Below, one piece after another: positions 54,540 to 63,164 of a stretch of 64,000 bases of DNA. How positions within the stretch are numbered: position 1 is the stretch's first letter; each line of letters begins with the position of its first letter. A program made the position numbers and the translations under genes. The notes beneath the pieces were generated by a model, which searched no databases, was not told where the DNA came from, and worked only from the letters and a program-made list of their open reading frames with translations. Origin of the DNA: an uncultured Aquimarina sp. (GTDB lineage: Bacteria; Bacteroidota; Bacteroidia; Flavobacteriales; Flavobacteriaceae); contig CANNCQ010000004.1 in NCBI GenBank assembly GCA_947503135.1, positions 1 to 64,000 of the forward strand. Reading direction: 5' to 3'.

Positions 54540-54839
54540 TTATTTATGCGTTTCTATTACGTTTAAAATGGCTTGTTTTTGCAATACTCCCGATTGCCTC
54601 CATTTGGGTTTGCCTTCGTTAAATAAAATCATTGTTGGCACACTTCGCACTTGGTAATTAGTAGCAAGTTCTTGATTTTTATCAATATCGATTTTCACTA
54701 TTTTAATAGCATCCCCAAGCTCCCCTTTAACATCTTTTAAAATTGGCATTAAAGTTTGACAAGGGCCGCACCAAGTACCAAAAAAATCTACTAAAACTAA
54801 TTTTTCTGAGGTTACAATTTCTTTAAAACTCTTTTTCAT
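54540..54839 (-). CDS. trx: Thioredoxin
   Basis: This 99-residue thioredoxin has WCGPC (Cys24 and Cys27) in FFGTWCGPCQ, the VRSVPTMILFNEG cis-Pro loop (about residue 70) and a C-terminal helix. The start is the ATG at 54837-54839; an upstream TTG would add six residues. Its stop is directly followed by the MsrA-like start, so the two are translationally coupled and this thioredoxin probably supplies electrons to that reductase. Confidence 0.93.
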   Translation of the reverse strand: MKKSFKEIVTSEKLVLVDFFGTWCGPCQTLMPILKDVKGELGDAIKIVKIDIDKNQELATNYQVRSVPTMILFNEGKPKWRQSGVLQKQAILNVIETHK

Positions 54840-54921
54840 TATGTAATGGTTTTTCAAATAGTTTGTCTGTGAAACAAGTTAGTAATTACAAAAAACATAC
54901 TGTATGTTACTGCGCTTTGAT

Positions 54922-54953
54922 TTTGCTTTAATTAAAAATACGACGTATATTTA
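54922..54953 (+). promoter_or_regulatory. Putative promoter of the hybrid kinase gene
   Basis: TTTG (54922-54925), a 20-bp spacer and TATATTTA (54946-54953, one mismatch to TAnnTTTG) lie 17 bp upstream of the ATG at 54971. Confidence 0.5.
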
Positions 54954-54970
54954 TTATAATCATCCATCTC

Positions 54971-56998
54971 ATGAAAATCAACTATCTAAAACTTTTATTA
55001 GTTTTTATTTGTCTGTTATCTTCTTGTAAAGAAAAAAATATTTTATCACTTGAAGAGGAAAAATGGTTATTAAATAATCCCAATTTAAAAGTATCTGTGT
55101 ATGGCTATATTCCTCCATATTTATTTAATAATAAAGAAGGAGTTTCTGACGGTGTTTTTATTGATTACATAAATTTAATTGAAAAAAAGATAAATTATAC
55201 TTTTGATAAAATTGAATACGATAATTGGCCTAAATTGTATAACGATGCATTAGAAGGAAAAATAGATATTATTTTAGACATTCCTAAAACAAAGGAACGA
55301 CAGATTTATTTTGACTTCTATGGAGATTTTTTTAAATCTAATTACGTTATTGTTTGTCAACAAAATAAATCTATTAGTTTTAAAAACTTGGCAACTGCTA
55401 GTATAATTGTACCTGAAAATTATGCTATTATCGAAACTCTTAAAAAAAGTTTTCCTAACGCAAAAGTAGAAACTCTTCCTAAAGAACATGATTGTTTAAC
55501 AGCGCTTTCTGAAGGTAAATATGATGCTTATTTAAGTCCTCAACTTGTTGCTAATTATTTTATTCACGAGCTTAATATTACTAATTTAAAAATAAGTGAG
55601 GTTACTCCTTTTGGATATGAACCTAAAATTTCTGTCTTAAAAAAAAATCCTCAACTTTCAAGCATTATAGCAAAAGCTGTCCGAGATATTTCAATGGATG
55701 AAAAGGATACTATTTTAAAAAACTGGCTTTATAATGAGATAGAACCTTTTTACCGGCAACTTGATTTTTGGTTGTTGCTAATTGGTATTTTATTAATTAT
55801 TATAATAGCTATTATTACATTTAATAGAGTCTTAAAAAAAATAATTAGAAAACGCACCTCTTTATTACAAGAAGCCATAAATAAATCAAATAGAAGTAAT
55901 GAAGTAAAAAATCGTTTTATTCAAAATATTTCTCATGAAATACGAACTCCTATGAATAGTATTCTTGGATTTTCAGAATTATTGAGTAAAGATGGATTGA
56001 GTAAAGAGGAACAGTTAAAATACATTGATAATATTAATTCAAGTGGAAAAAGATTAATTCAAGTAATTGATTCTATTTTAGATATCTCTAATTTTGGGAC
56101 TTCAGAAATCGAAATAAATTATCAACAAGTAAATTTAAGCTTACTTATAAAGGAGGTAGAGAATACTTTTAAAAAAATAGCAGAAGACAAAAATATTTCT
56201 TTAAAATTTCACACAGCAATACTCACTACAGATGTGTTTGTAATTGACAAAAATGCGATTTTAAAGATTTATGAAAATTTAATTGATAATGCCTTAAAAT
56301 TTACAAATAAAGGAGGTGTAGATGTTTACACACATTTTAGTAATAATAAATTAGAAATTAAAGTTGTTGATACTGGAAAAGGTATCGATAACGAAGACAA
56401 AGAAGCTATATTTGAAATGTTCTCCATAAACGATCTTAATACTCCTGTATTAGATAACGGTTTAGGCTTAGGATTGACTATCGTTAAGGAAAATGTAAAA
56501 GCCCTTAAAGGAGAGCTCTCTTTTGATTCCGAAGTAATGAAAGGTTCATCTTTTAAAGTTAGTTTACCTGTCACAAAAACAACTTTAGACACTACTACAA
56601 AAAAAAGTATCGATAAAAATTATACAATATTAATTGTAGAAGATGCTAAAGTTAATTTTCTTCTTATAAAATCAATTTTAAAACAATTGAAAGAATATAA
56701 TTTAACCATATTACATGCCGAAAATGGGCAATTAGCTGTCGAAATGTGCGATAATTATTCTGAAATAGATTTAATAATTATGGATATTCGTATGCCTGTT
56801 ATGAACGGTTATCGAGCTACACAACTTATTAAATCAAAATATCCTAATTATAATATAATTGCTCACACTGCATATTCAAGCGATGGTGATATTAAGAAAG
56901 CTTTAGAGGTGGGTTGTGAAACTGTTTTGGGAAAACCCGTAGAAATAGATTTATTTAAAGAAACGATAATAAAATATTTAAAAAGCGCTCACAATTAA
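54971..56998 (+). CDS. Hybrid histidine kinase with periplasmic solute-binding sensor
   Basis: This 675-residue protein has an N-terminal signal with lipobox LLSSC (Cys19), a bacterial extracellular solute-binding (SBP_bac_3-like) domain (about residues 35-255), one transmembrane helix (about 266-284), HisKA with His322 (SHEIRTPMN), HATPase_c (about 425-535; DNGLGLGLTIVKE) and a receiver domain (about 550-670) with Asp605 and Lys655. It resembles EvgS/BvgS-type sensors. The receiver has no output domain, so phosphate may pass on to another protein. The ligand is unknown. No cognate regulator is adjacent. Confidence 0.93.
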   Translation: MKINYLKLLLVFICLLSSCKEKNILSLEEEKWLLNNPNLKVSVYGYIPPYLFNNKEGVSDGVFIDYINLIEKKINYTFDKIEYDNWPKLYNDALEGKIDIILDIPKTKERQIYFDFYGDFFKSNYVIVCQQNKSISFKNLATASIIVPENYAIIETLKKSFPNAKVETLPKEHDCLTALSEGKYDAYLSPQLVANYFIHELNITNLKISEVTPFGYEPKISVLKKNPQLSSIIAKAVRDISMDEKDTILKNWLYNEIEPFYRQLDFWLLLIGILLIIIIAIITFNRVLKKIIRKRTSLLQEAINKSNRSNEVKNRFIQNISHEIRTPMNSILGFSELLSKDGLSKEEQLKYIDNINSSGKRLIQVIDSILDISNFGTSEIEINYQQVNLSLLIKEVENTFKKIAEDKNISLKFHTAILTTDVFVIDKNAILKIYENLIDNALKFTNKGGVDVYTHFSNNKLEIKVVDTGKGIDNEDKEAIFEMFSINDLNTPVLDNGLGLGLTIVKENVKALKGELSFDSEVMKGSSFKVSLPVTKTTLDTTTKKSIDKNYTILIVEDAKVNFLLIKSILKQLKEYNLTILHAENGQLAVEMCDNYSEIDLIIMDIRMPVMNGYRATQLIKSKYPNYNIIAHTAYSSDGDIKKALEVGCETVLGKPVEIDLFKETIIKYLKSAHN

Positions 56999-57009
56999 AT
57001 TGTAAGCGC
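56985..57009. terminator. Possible terminator between kinase and gnd
   Basis: GCGCTCACAATT (56985-56996) pairs with 56998-57009 at 11 of 12 positions; the arms flank the kinase stop codon. The T tract is weak, so function is uncertain. Confidence 0.4.
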
Positions 57010-57049
57010 CTTGTAAATAACAATATCATATAGTTTAAAAAACTTATTT

Positions 57050-58468
57050 TTAAGCCCCCCACTCTGTATGGAAAATACCTTCGCGGTCTGTTCTTTCATA
57101 AGTATGAGAACCAAAATGATCTCTCTGAGCTTGAATTAAATTCAATGGCAACTTACTTGAAGTATATGCATCAAAATATGTTAACGAGTTAGAAAGTCCA
57201 GGAACAGGAATTCCATTTTTTGCTGCAAAAGCAACTACTTCTCTAACTGCTGGCACAGCTTCTTGTACTCTATCAACAAAAGTTGGTGCTAATAATAAGT
57301 TTGGAAGATCTTTATTATCTTTAAAAGCAATAGTAATATCTTCTAACAATCCAGCTCTAATAATACAACCAGCTCTCCATATTTGGGAAATCAAACCTAA
57401 ATCTAAATTATAACCATACTCTTTAGAGGCATCTGCCAACTGGCTTAAACCTTGCGCGTAGGCAGTAATAAAAGAGAAATAAAGCGATTGCTCTGCCAAT
57501 TCTACTAATTTTTCTTTTTCAATAGCTTCTACTTCTGGTCGTCCATATAATTTATCTGCTTCTATACGTTCGTCTTTCAAAGCAGAAATTTCACGCATAC
57601 TAACAGCTATATCAATAGTAGGTACCGGAATACCTAAGTCCATAGCGTTTTGAGAAGTCCACTTTCCAGTTCCTTTTTGCTTGGCTTTATCTAAAATAAC
57701 ATCTACAATTCTACCCGGAGCTAAATCGTCTTCTTGTAAAAAGATTTCAGAAGTAATTTCTACCAAGAAAGACTGTAAACGTCCTTTGTTCCATTTGGCA
57801 AAAATCTCATGCAATTCATCATTTGTAAACTTCGCTGACTTACGTAACAAATCGTAAATCTCAGAAGTCAACTGCATCATTCCGTATTCGATACCATTGT
57901 GAACCATCTTTACATAGTTACCTGCAGATTTAGGACCTAAATAAGCCACACATGGTTTTCCGTCATGAGCTTTAGCTGAAACGGCATCAAAAATAGGTTT
58001 GATATATTTATAAGAAGGCTCAGAACCCCCAGGCATAATACTTGGGCCTTTACGAGCTCCTTTAGCTCCTCCAGAAACACCAACTCCTAAAAAGTGAACT
58101 CCCTTTTCATTTAAATATGATTCTCTTCTATCGGTATCCGTATAAAATGAATTTCCGCCATCAATTATTAAATCACCTTCCTCAATAAAAGGTAATAAAC
58201 TTTCGATAACAATATCAACAGGTTTCCCTGCAGGAACCAAAAGCATTATTTTCCTAGGAGTACTAAGGTTAGCTACAAATTCCTCTGTAGAAGTTGTTGC
58301 ATCAACTTTTGATGTATCTCCTCCTTCTTCTTTTAAAGCATTAACTTGTTCTTTGCTAAGATCTAATCCAAAAGCGGTAAAACCGTTGTCAGCTACATTT
58401 AGAATAAAGTTACGTCCCATAACACCAAGACCAACTAAACCAAAATCATATTTTTTATCACTCATCAT
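57050..58468 (-). CDS. gnd: 6-phosphogluconate dehydrogenase, decarboxylating
   Basis: Gnd makes ribulose 5-phosphate, CO2 and NADPH in the oxidative pentose phosphate pathway. The 472-residue protein has the N-terminal Rossmann loop GLVGLGVMGRNF (about residues 10-21), the active-site GVSGGAKGARKGPSIMPGG (about 130-148) and KMVHNGIEYGMMQ (about 187), with the catalytic Lys in KMVHNGIEY. Its C-terminus is standard. It is divergent from the zwf-pgl operon. Confidence 0.97.
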   Translation of the reverse strand: MMSDKKYDFGLVGLGVMGRNFILNVADNGFTAFGLDLSKEQVNALKEEGGDTSKVDATTSTEEFVANLSTPRKIMLLVPAGKPVDIVIESLLPFIEEGDLIIDGGNSFYTDTDRRESYLNEKGVHFLGVGVSGGAKGARKGPSIMPGGSEPSYKYIKPIFDAVSAKAHDGKPCVAYLGPKSAGNYVKMVHNGIEYGMMQLTSEIYDLLRKSAKFTNDELHEIFAKWNKGRLQSFLVEITSEIFLQEDDLAPGRIVDVILDKAKQKGTGKWTSQNAMDLGIPVPTIDIAVSMREISALKDERIEADKLYGRPEVEAIEKEKLVELAEQSLYFSFITAYAQGLSQLADASKEYGYNLDLGLISQIWRAGCIIRAGLLEDITIAFKDNKDLPNLLLAPTFVDRVQEAVPAVREVVAFAAKNGIPVPGLSNSLTYFDAYTSSKLPLNLIQAQRDHFGSHTYERTDREGIFHTEWGA

Positions 58469-58558
58469 TTAAAAATTAAAATGTGTTTGTTATTTATTTA
58501 TCACTAAAAAAGACTCTTAAAACTTACTTATAAAAGCACAATATATTCTATATTCGCA

Positions 58559-58566
58559 CAAAAATA
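58559..58566 (-). promoter_or_regulatory. Putative -7 element of gnd
   Basis: CAAAAATA reads TATTTTTG on the minus strand, a full TAnnTTTG match, in the 219-bp divergent region, with a leader of about 85 bases. Confidence 0.4.
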
Positions 58567-58687
58567 CGTAAGTATTTTAAAGTATTTAATAGGCATAGCA
58601 AAAGTATGTATTTTGTATCGTTTATTGACCTTAGAAATTAACTTTATTCCAACTACTTAGTTATTTCGTTGGAGAAAGAACAAAAAC

Positions 58688-60202
58688 ATGAAAAAAATAG
58701 ACAACCAACTACTCGTAATATTTGGAGCTTCTGGAGATTTAACCGTTCGAAAACTTATTCCAGCACTTTTTAATTTATATAAAGAAGGACATCTTCCTGA
58801 GAATTTTGCTGTTTTAGGAACTAGTCGTAGTAATATGACTGATGAAGAGTTTAGAGCAAAAGTAGTAACTGAAAGTAAATTTTTAAAAGACTCTATATCT
58901 GATGAAGCCATTGATTTTATTGAAGGTTTTGCAAATAGAATGTTTTATGAAGATTTAGGCGGATCTTACGAAGAACCTTATATTGGATTAAAAAATCGAG
59001 TTGAAAGTATAAATAAAGAGTTTAGTTTAGATAATAATGTAATTTATTATTTATCTACTCCTCCTGGTATTTACGAGCTAATTTCTAAAAATTTAAAAGA
59101 TCAAGGTTTAAGTGAGGAAAATAAAGGTTGGAAACGATTAATTGTTGAAAAACCTTTTGGTTACACTTTAGAAACAGCAAAAGCTTTAAATAAAGGAATA
59201 CAAACTTATTTTAATGAGTCGCAAATTTATAGAATTGACCATTATTTAGGTAAAGAAACCGTTCAAAACTTATTAGTTACTCGTTTTTCAAACAGTATTT
59301 TTGAACCACTTTGGAATAGGAATTATATCAATCATATCGAAATCACCAATGCTGAAAGTGTCGGTGTAGGATCTCGTGGTGGGTATTATGACAAGTCTGG
59401 TGCCCTACGCGATATGTTTCAAAATCACTTATTGCAAATTGTTTCTTTAGTAGCAATGGAACCTCCAATTGATGCCAATGCAGAATCTATTAGAAACGAA
59501 AAAGTAAAAGCACTACAGTCCATTAGACATCTAAATGAAGAAACTTTTTATACCAACACTACTCGTGGTCAGTATTTAGCTTCAACAATTAATGGAGAAA
59601 AAGTAAAAGGGTACCGCGAAGAAGATGGTGTAGCAGACAATTCGATGACAGAAACCTATGCTGCTATAAAATTTTATATTGATAACTGGCGTTGGAAAGA
59701 CGTTCCGTTTTATGTGCGTACAGCTAAATGTATGCCCACTAAGGTGACCGAAGTAGTTATTCACTTTAAACCATCTCATCACCGTCTATTTGAAGGTACA
59801 AATTCCGATAACAGACTTATTATTAGAATTCAACCTGACGAAGGAATTTTAATGAAGTTTGGTGTAAAAGTTCCGGGACAAGGTTTTAAAGTAGAAACTG
59901 CGAATCTTGATTTTCATTACACCGATTTAGTTGATACTTATGTAATGGAAGCTTACGAACGTTTGCTGTTAGATGCTATGCAGGGCGATGCTACATTATA
60001 TGCTCGTGCTGACGAAGTTGAAGCTGCTTGGGCATTTGTAGATCCAATTTTAGAGGAATGGAAAAGCAATAGAGAAAAAATGCATGGATATCCTGCAGGT
60101 ACATGGGGTCCAAAATTTGCAGATAAGCTTATAGATGGTCAAGACGGTTGGAGAAATCCAGGACCAAACTTAACGGATAGTGCTGATTATTGTGAATTGT
60201 AA
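58688..60202 (+). CDS. zwf: Glucose-6-phosphate 1-dehydrogenase
   Basis: Zwf oxidises glucose 6-phosphate to 6-phosphoglucono-lactone, making NADPH. The 504-residue protein has the cofactor motif IFGASGDLTVRKL (about residues 11-23), the catalytic RIDHYLGKE (about 179-187) with Asp-His and Lys, and EKPFG near 153-157. It is first in the zwf-pgl operon. A start at 58688 is preceded by no perfect -7 motif. Confidence 0.97.
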   Translation: MKKIDNQLLVIFGASGDLTVRKLIPALFNLYKEGHLPENFAVLGTSRSNMTDEEFRAKVVTESKFLKDSISDEAIDFIEGFANRMFYEDLGGSYEEPYIGLKNRVESINKEFSLDNNVIYYLSTPPGIYELISKNLKDQGLSEENKGWKRLIVEKPFGYTLETAKALNKGIQTYFNESQIYRIDHYLGKETVQNLLVTRFSNSIFEPLWNRNYINHIEITNAESVGVGSRGGYYDKSGALRDMFQNHLLQIVSLVAMEPPIDANAESIRNEKVKALQSIRHLNEETFYTNTTRGQYLASTINGEKVKGYREEDGVADNSMTETYAAIKFYIDNWRWKDVPFYVRTAKCMPTKVTEVVIHFKPSHHRLFEGTNSDNRLIIRIQPDEGILMKFGVKVPGQGFKVETANLDFHYTDLVDTYVMEAYERLLLDAMQGDATLYARADEVEAAWAFVDPILEEWKSNREKMHGYPAGTWGPKFADKLIDGQDGWRNPGPNLTDSADYCEL

Positions 60203-60250
60203 CTTATTAAAATTCACGGCAACATTCTATTTACAAATATTGACATAAAA

Positions 60251-60970
60251 ATGAAATTAAAAGTATATCCAAACAAACAAGAAGTAGCCAAAGCTTTTTC
60301 AGAACATTTAAAAGAAGCTATTGCTAAATCCGAAGGTGATTTCCATATGGCACTTTCTGGAGGTAGCACACCTAAAGCTATTTTTGATTATATGGCCGCT
60401 AATTATAAAGACAGTATTGAATGGAGTAAACTACATTTATACTGGGGTGACGAGCGTTGCGTACCTCCTACCGATGCCGAAAGTAATTTTAAAATGACTG
60501 TAGATCATTTATTATCAAAAATTGATTTTCCAGAAAAAAATATTCATAGAATTTTAGGCGAAAATAATCCTGAAGAAGAAGCTGTTCGTTACGGTAAAGT
60601 ATTGGATGATAATTTAGATGCTGATGAAGATGGTGTTATTTTTGACTTAGTAATTTTAGGAATGGGAGACGACGGGCACACTGCTTCTGTTTTTCCTTAC
60701 AATATTGAACTTTGGGATAAGCCCACTAACTGTGTTACTGCAAAGCACCCAGACTCTGGTCAAATAAGGGTGAGCTTAACAGGTAAAGTAATTAACAATG
60801 CTAGCGAAGTTGCTTTTTTAGTCACTGGTGCTGGGAAGGCTGAAAAAGTAGAAATAATTATCAATGAATTGGACGGTTATAAAAAATATCCTGCTGCTTT
60901 AGTGGCTCCAATGACTGAAAACTTAACTTGGTTTTTGGATAGCGATGCGGCTGCTAGGTTAGAGGTATAA
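60251..60970 (+). CDS. pgl: 6-phosphogluconolactonase
   Basis: Pgl hydrolyses 6-phosphoglucono-lactone to 6-phosphogluconate. The 239-residue DevB-type enzyme has LSGGSTPKAIFDYM (about residues 35-48), LYWGDERCVPP (about 63-73) and GMGDDGHTASVFP (about 137-149) with the catalytic His. It lies 48 bp after zwf on the same strand, and a terminator follows. Confidence 0.95.
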   Translation: MKLKVYPNKQEVAKAFSEHLKEAIAKSEGDFHMALSGGSTPKAIFDYMAANYKDSIEWSKLHLYWGDERCVPPTDAESNFKMTVDHLLSKIDFPEKNIHRILGENNPEEEAVRYGKVLDDNLDADEDGVIFDLVILGMGDDGHTASVFPYNIELWDKPTNCVTAKHPDSGQIRVSLTGKVINNASEVAFLVTGAGKAEKVEIIINELDGYKKYPAALVAPMTENLTWFLDSDAAARLEV

Positions 60971-60993
60971 AATTCAATCAAAATAGTACAACT

Positions 60994-61023
60994 AAAATCT
61001 GATATGTTTACATGTCAGATTTT
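60994..61023 (+). terminator. Terminator of zwf-pgl
   Basis: AAAATCTGATATG (60994-61006) pairs with 61011-61023 with one G-T pair and loop TTTA, followed by T residues. It lies 24 bp after the pgl stop. Confidence 0.75.
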
Positions 61024-61082
61024 TTTGTTACAAAGATTATTTTAGTTGAAATCTATTATATTTAATCAAAAAACTTCATTTT

Positions 61083-61463
61083 ATGAACACACCAATAAAC
61101 ACAAAAAATGCACCCGATCCTTTAGGGCCATACAATCAATCCGTATTAGCAGGAAACACTCTTTATGTGTCTGGGCAAATAGGCATAAACCCTAAAAACA
61201 ACACCTTAATTACCGAAGATATAGCTTTAGAAACCAAGCAAGTTTTAGAAAATTTATCTGCAATTTTAAAGGCTGCTGATTTTACGCTAGAACATGTTGT
61301 TAAAACCTCTATTTTTATTGCTAACATGGAAGATTTCAATACAATAAATACCGTTTATGCTACATTTTTCAATTCAGACAAAGCTCCCGCAAGAGAATGT
61401 GTTGCCGTAAAAACACTTCCAAAAAATGTAAACATAGAAATTTCTGCTATTGCCGTTAGGTAA
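61083..61463 (+). CDS. ridA: RidA family enamine/imine deaminase
   Basis: RidA hydrolyses reactive 2-aminoacrylate-type enamines released by PLP enzymes. The 126-residue chorismate-mutase-like-fold protein has APDPLGPYNQSV (about residues 10-21), the SGQIG strand near 29-33 and the catalytic Arg in the segment KAPARECVAVKTLP (about 100-113). The trimeric family has no cofactor. It lies between the zwf-pgl terminator and a small secreted protein gene, 10 bp downstream. Confidence 0.93.
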   Translation: MNTPINTKNAPDPLGPYNQSVLAGNTLYVSGQIGINPKNNTLITEDIALETKQVLENLSAILKAADFTLEHVVKTSIFIANMEDFNTINTVYATFFNSDKAPARECVAVKTLPKNVNIEISAIAVR

Positions 61464-61472
61464 TTTATATTT

Positions 61473-62015
61473 ATGAGACTTATTATGAAACTACCCATTA
61501 TGTACAAAAGTTTTATTTCTGTTCTTTTTTTATTTTTATCAATCACAGGTTTTTCTCAAGAGATGACCAATGAGAAACTTGAAGCTATTTTTAGCAAAAA
61601 AGTAGATACCATTTCTGGGTATTCGGGATACTGGGAAATGATTCATAAAAAACGACAACTACTTTGCATTACAGATGTAAATCATAATCGTATGCGAATT
61701 ATAAGTCCAGTCGCAAAAACGAATTTGCTTGACAAGGATTTATTGTTAGATGCCTTAACAGCTAACTTCCACTCTGCTTTAGATGTGAAATACGCTATTT
61801 CTAAAGATGTATTATGGTCTGTTTTTATACATCCATTGAAAGAATTGTCAGTAAACGAAGCTGAGAGCGCTATAGATCAGGTAGCGAATGCCGCAATTAA
61901 TTTTGGAACTACTTTTTCGAGTACCGAAATGATATTTGGTGGAGAATCAACGAACACTAATATTGAAACTCCAGAAGAACCTACAGATAGCAATCAATTG
62001 AATAATAAATTTTAA
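61473..62015 (+). CDS. Small secreted protein of unknown function, possibly YbjN-like
   Basis: This 180-residue protein has a signal peptide (cleavage near FSQ, residue about 29; alternative starts at 61485 and 61500 would shorten the N-terminus). Residues about 35-155 form an alpha/beta domain with a central strand-helix pattern (LLCITDVNHNRMRIIS and DVLWSVFIHPLKEL) resembling the YbjN / type III chaperone-like fold. The acidic C-terminal tail is low complexity. It is 10 bp after ridA and probably cotranscribed. Family not established. Confidence 0.6.
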   Translation: MRLIMKLPIMYKSFISVLFLFLSITGFSQEMTNEKLEAIFSKKVDTISGYSGYWEMIHKKRQLLCITDVNHNRMRIISPVAKTNLLDKDLLLDALTANFHSALDVKYAISKDVLWSVFIHPLKELSVNEAESAIDQVANAAINFGTTFSSTEMIFGGESTNTNIETPEEPTDSNQLNNKF

Positions 62016-62018
62016 AAA

Positions 62019-62432
62019 TTATAAGAAACTTTGTAAGCCTAGCTTATAACTATCCATTCCAAAACCTAATATTACTCCTTTAGCATTAGGAGATATATAA
62101 GAATTGTGCCTAAAGCTTTCTCGAGCAAATGTGTTAGATATATGAACCTCGACTACCGGTGTTTGTATAGCTTTTATGGCATCTCCTATAGCTACTGAAG
62201 TATGTGTATAAGCCCCAGCATTTAGCACTACTCCATCAAATTCTTCATCGGCATCTTGTATTTTTGTAACCAAATCACCTTCATAGTTACTTTGGTAATA
62301 CGACAATTTTAAAGAAGGAAATTTTTCTTGCAGCACTTTAAAATACTCTTGAAAAGTTTGGTTTCCATAAATACCAGGTTCTCTTTTTCCAAGTAAATTT
62401 AAATTAGGGCCATTAAGAATTAGAATTTTCAT
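62019..62432 (-). CDS. aroQ: Type II 3-dehydroquinate dehydratase
   Basis: AroQ dehydrates 3-dehydroquinate in the shikimate pathway. The 137-residue enzyme has ILNGPNLNLLGKREPGIYG (about residues 4-22), with the catalytic Tyr, the VVLNAGAYTHTSVAI segment (about 68-82) and EVHISNTFARESFRHNSYI (about 92-110) with the catalytic His. It is convergent with the small secreted protein gene, 3 bp apart, and adjacent to an outer-membrane protein gene and xerD, an arrangement I recall from other Bacteroidota. Confidence 0.96.
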   Translation of the reverse strand: MKILILNGPNLNLLGKREPGIYGNQTFQEYFKVLQEKFPSLKLSYYQSNYEGDLVTKIQDADEEFDGVVLNAGAYTHTSVAIGDAIKAIQTPVVEVHISNTFARESFRHNSYISPNAKGVILGFGMDSYKLGLQSFL

Positions 62433-62461
62433 AGGATCATATTTATATTCAAAAATAAAAA

Positions 62462-62489
62462 AAACCGAAGGCTAAAAATAACTTTCGGT
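62462..62489 (-). terminator. Terminator of the outer-membrane beta-barrel gene
   Basis: AACCGAAGG (62462-62470) pairs with 62481-62489 (one G-T), loop 10 bases, with a long A-rich tract on the left that becomes U in the minus-strand transcript. Confidence 0.65.
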
Positions 62490-62515
62490 TCTTTATTTAC
62501 AAATAGTCTATTATT

Positions 62516-63088
62516 CTAGAATCGGTAACCCACAGATAATTGAAAAATATTCTGTTTAATACCATTATTGTTTCCTAAATCACCTAGTCCAAAAACATAT
62601 CGTACCTGAGCGAAAATACCAATAACAGGAAATTTATATTCTAAACCTGCGACTCCATCAAAATTTAAATCTTTGATGTCCTCTTCTATAGACTCATCAA
62701 AACTAACATCAACATCCAAACCAGCATCTTCAATACTACTCGAATCTATTTCAGAATTTGCGTTTACATTTACTTTAAACTGAGGTCCTAAATGCGCTCT
62801 TAAGCCTGGTATAATTTTATACGTTACCATAATTGGTACATTTATATAATCTAATTTCAAGTCTTCAGAACCTTCCCTAGAATATATAGCCTCTACCATA
62901 ACTCCATATTTTTTTATTGGAGCGTGGAATACTAAACCAGCATGGAAACCTGTAGCATCCTCCCCTGTAGTTTCTTCCGATAAACTTATAAAATTTAAAC
63001 CTCCTTTAAAACCAAATGAAGGTTTTTGGGCGAAAACAGATGACGATATACCCAAAGTAATCAACAAACAAACAATTAATTTTTTCAT
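62516..63088 (-). CDS. Outer-membrane beta-barrel (PorT-like / OMP_b-brl) protein
   Basis: This 190-residue protein has a signal peptide ending near residue 20 (VFAQ), then FGFKGGLNFISLS and a series of alternating strands ending in QLSVGYRF, the aromatic terminal strand of a small beta-barrel. The central acidic loop SFDESIEEDIKD is polar. It is an outer-membrane protein of the porin-like family, role unknown. It is divergent from xerD with 76 bp between starts. Confidence 0.82.
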   Translation of the reverse strand: MKKLIVCLLITLGISSSVFAQKPSFGFKGGLNFISLSEETTGEDATGFHAGLVFHAPIKKYGVMVEAIYSREGSEDLKLDYINVPIMVTYKIIPGLRAHLGPQFKVNVNANSEIDSSSIEDAGLDVDVSFDESIEEDIKDLNFDGVAGLEYKFPVIGIFAQVRYVFGLGDLGNNNGIKQNIFQLSVGYRF

Positions 63089-63164
63089 AATTGAGATTTC
63101 TTATTATTTTATAAGCAAATTAAACAATTTATCTTAAACTTAGCTTTCTAACAAAGTAAAACCT

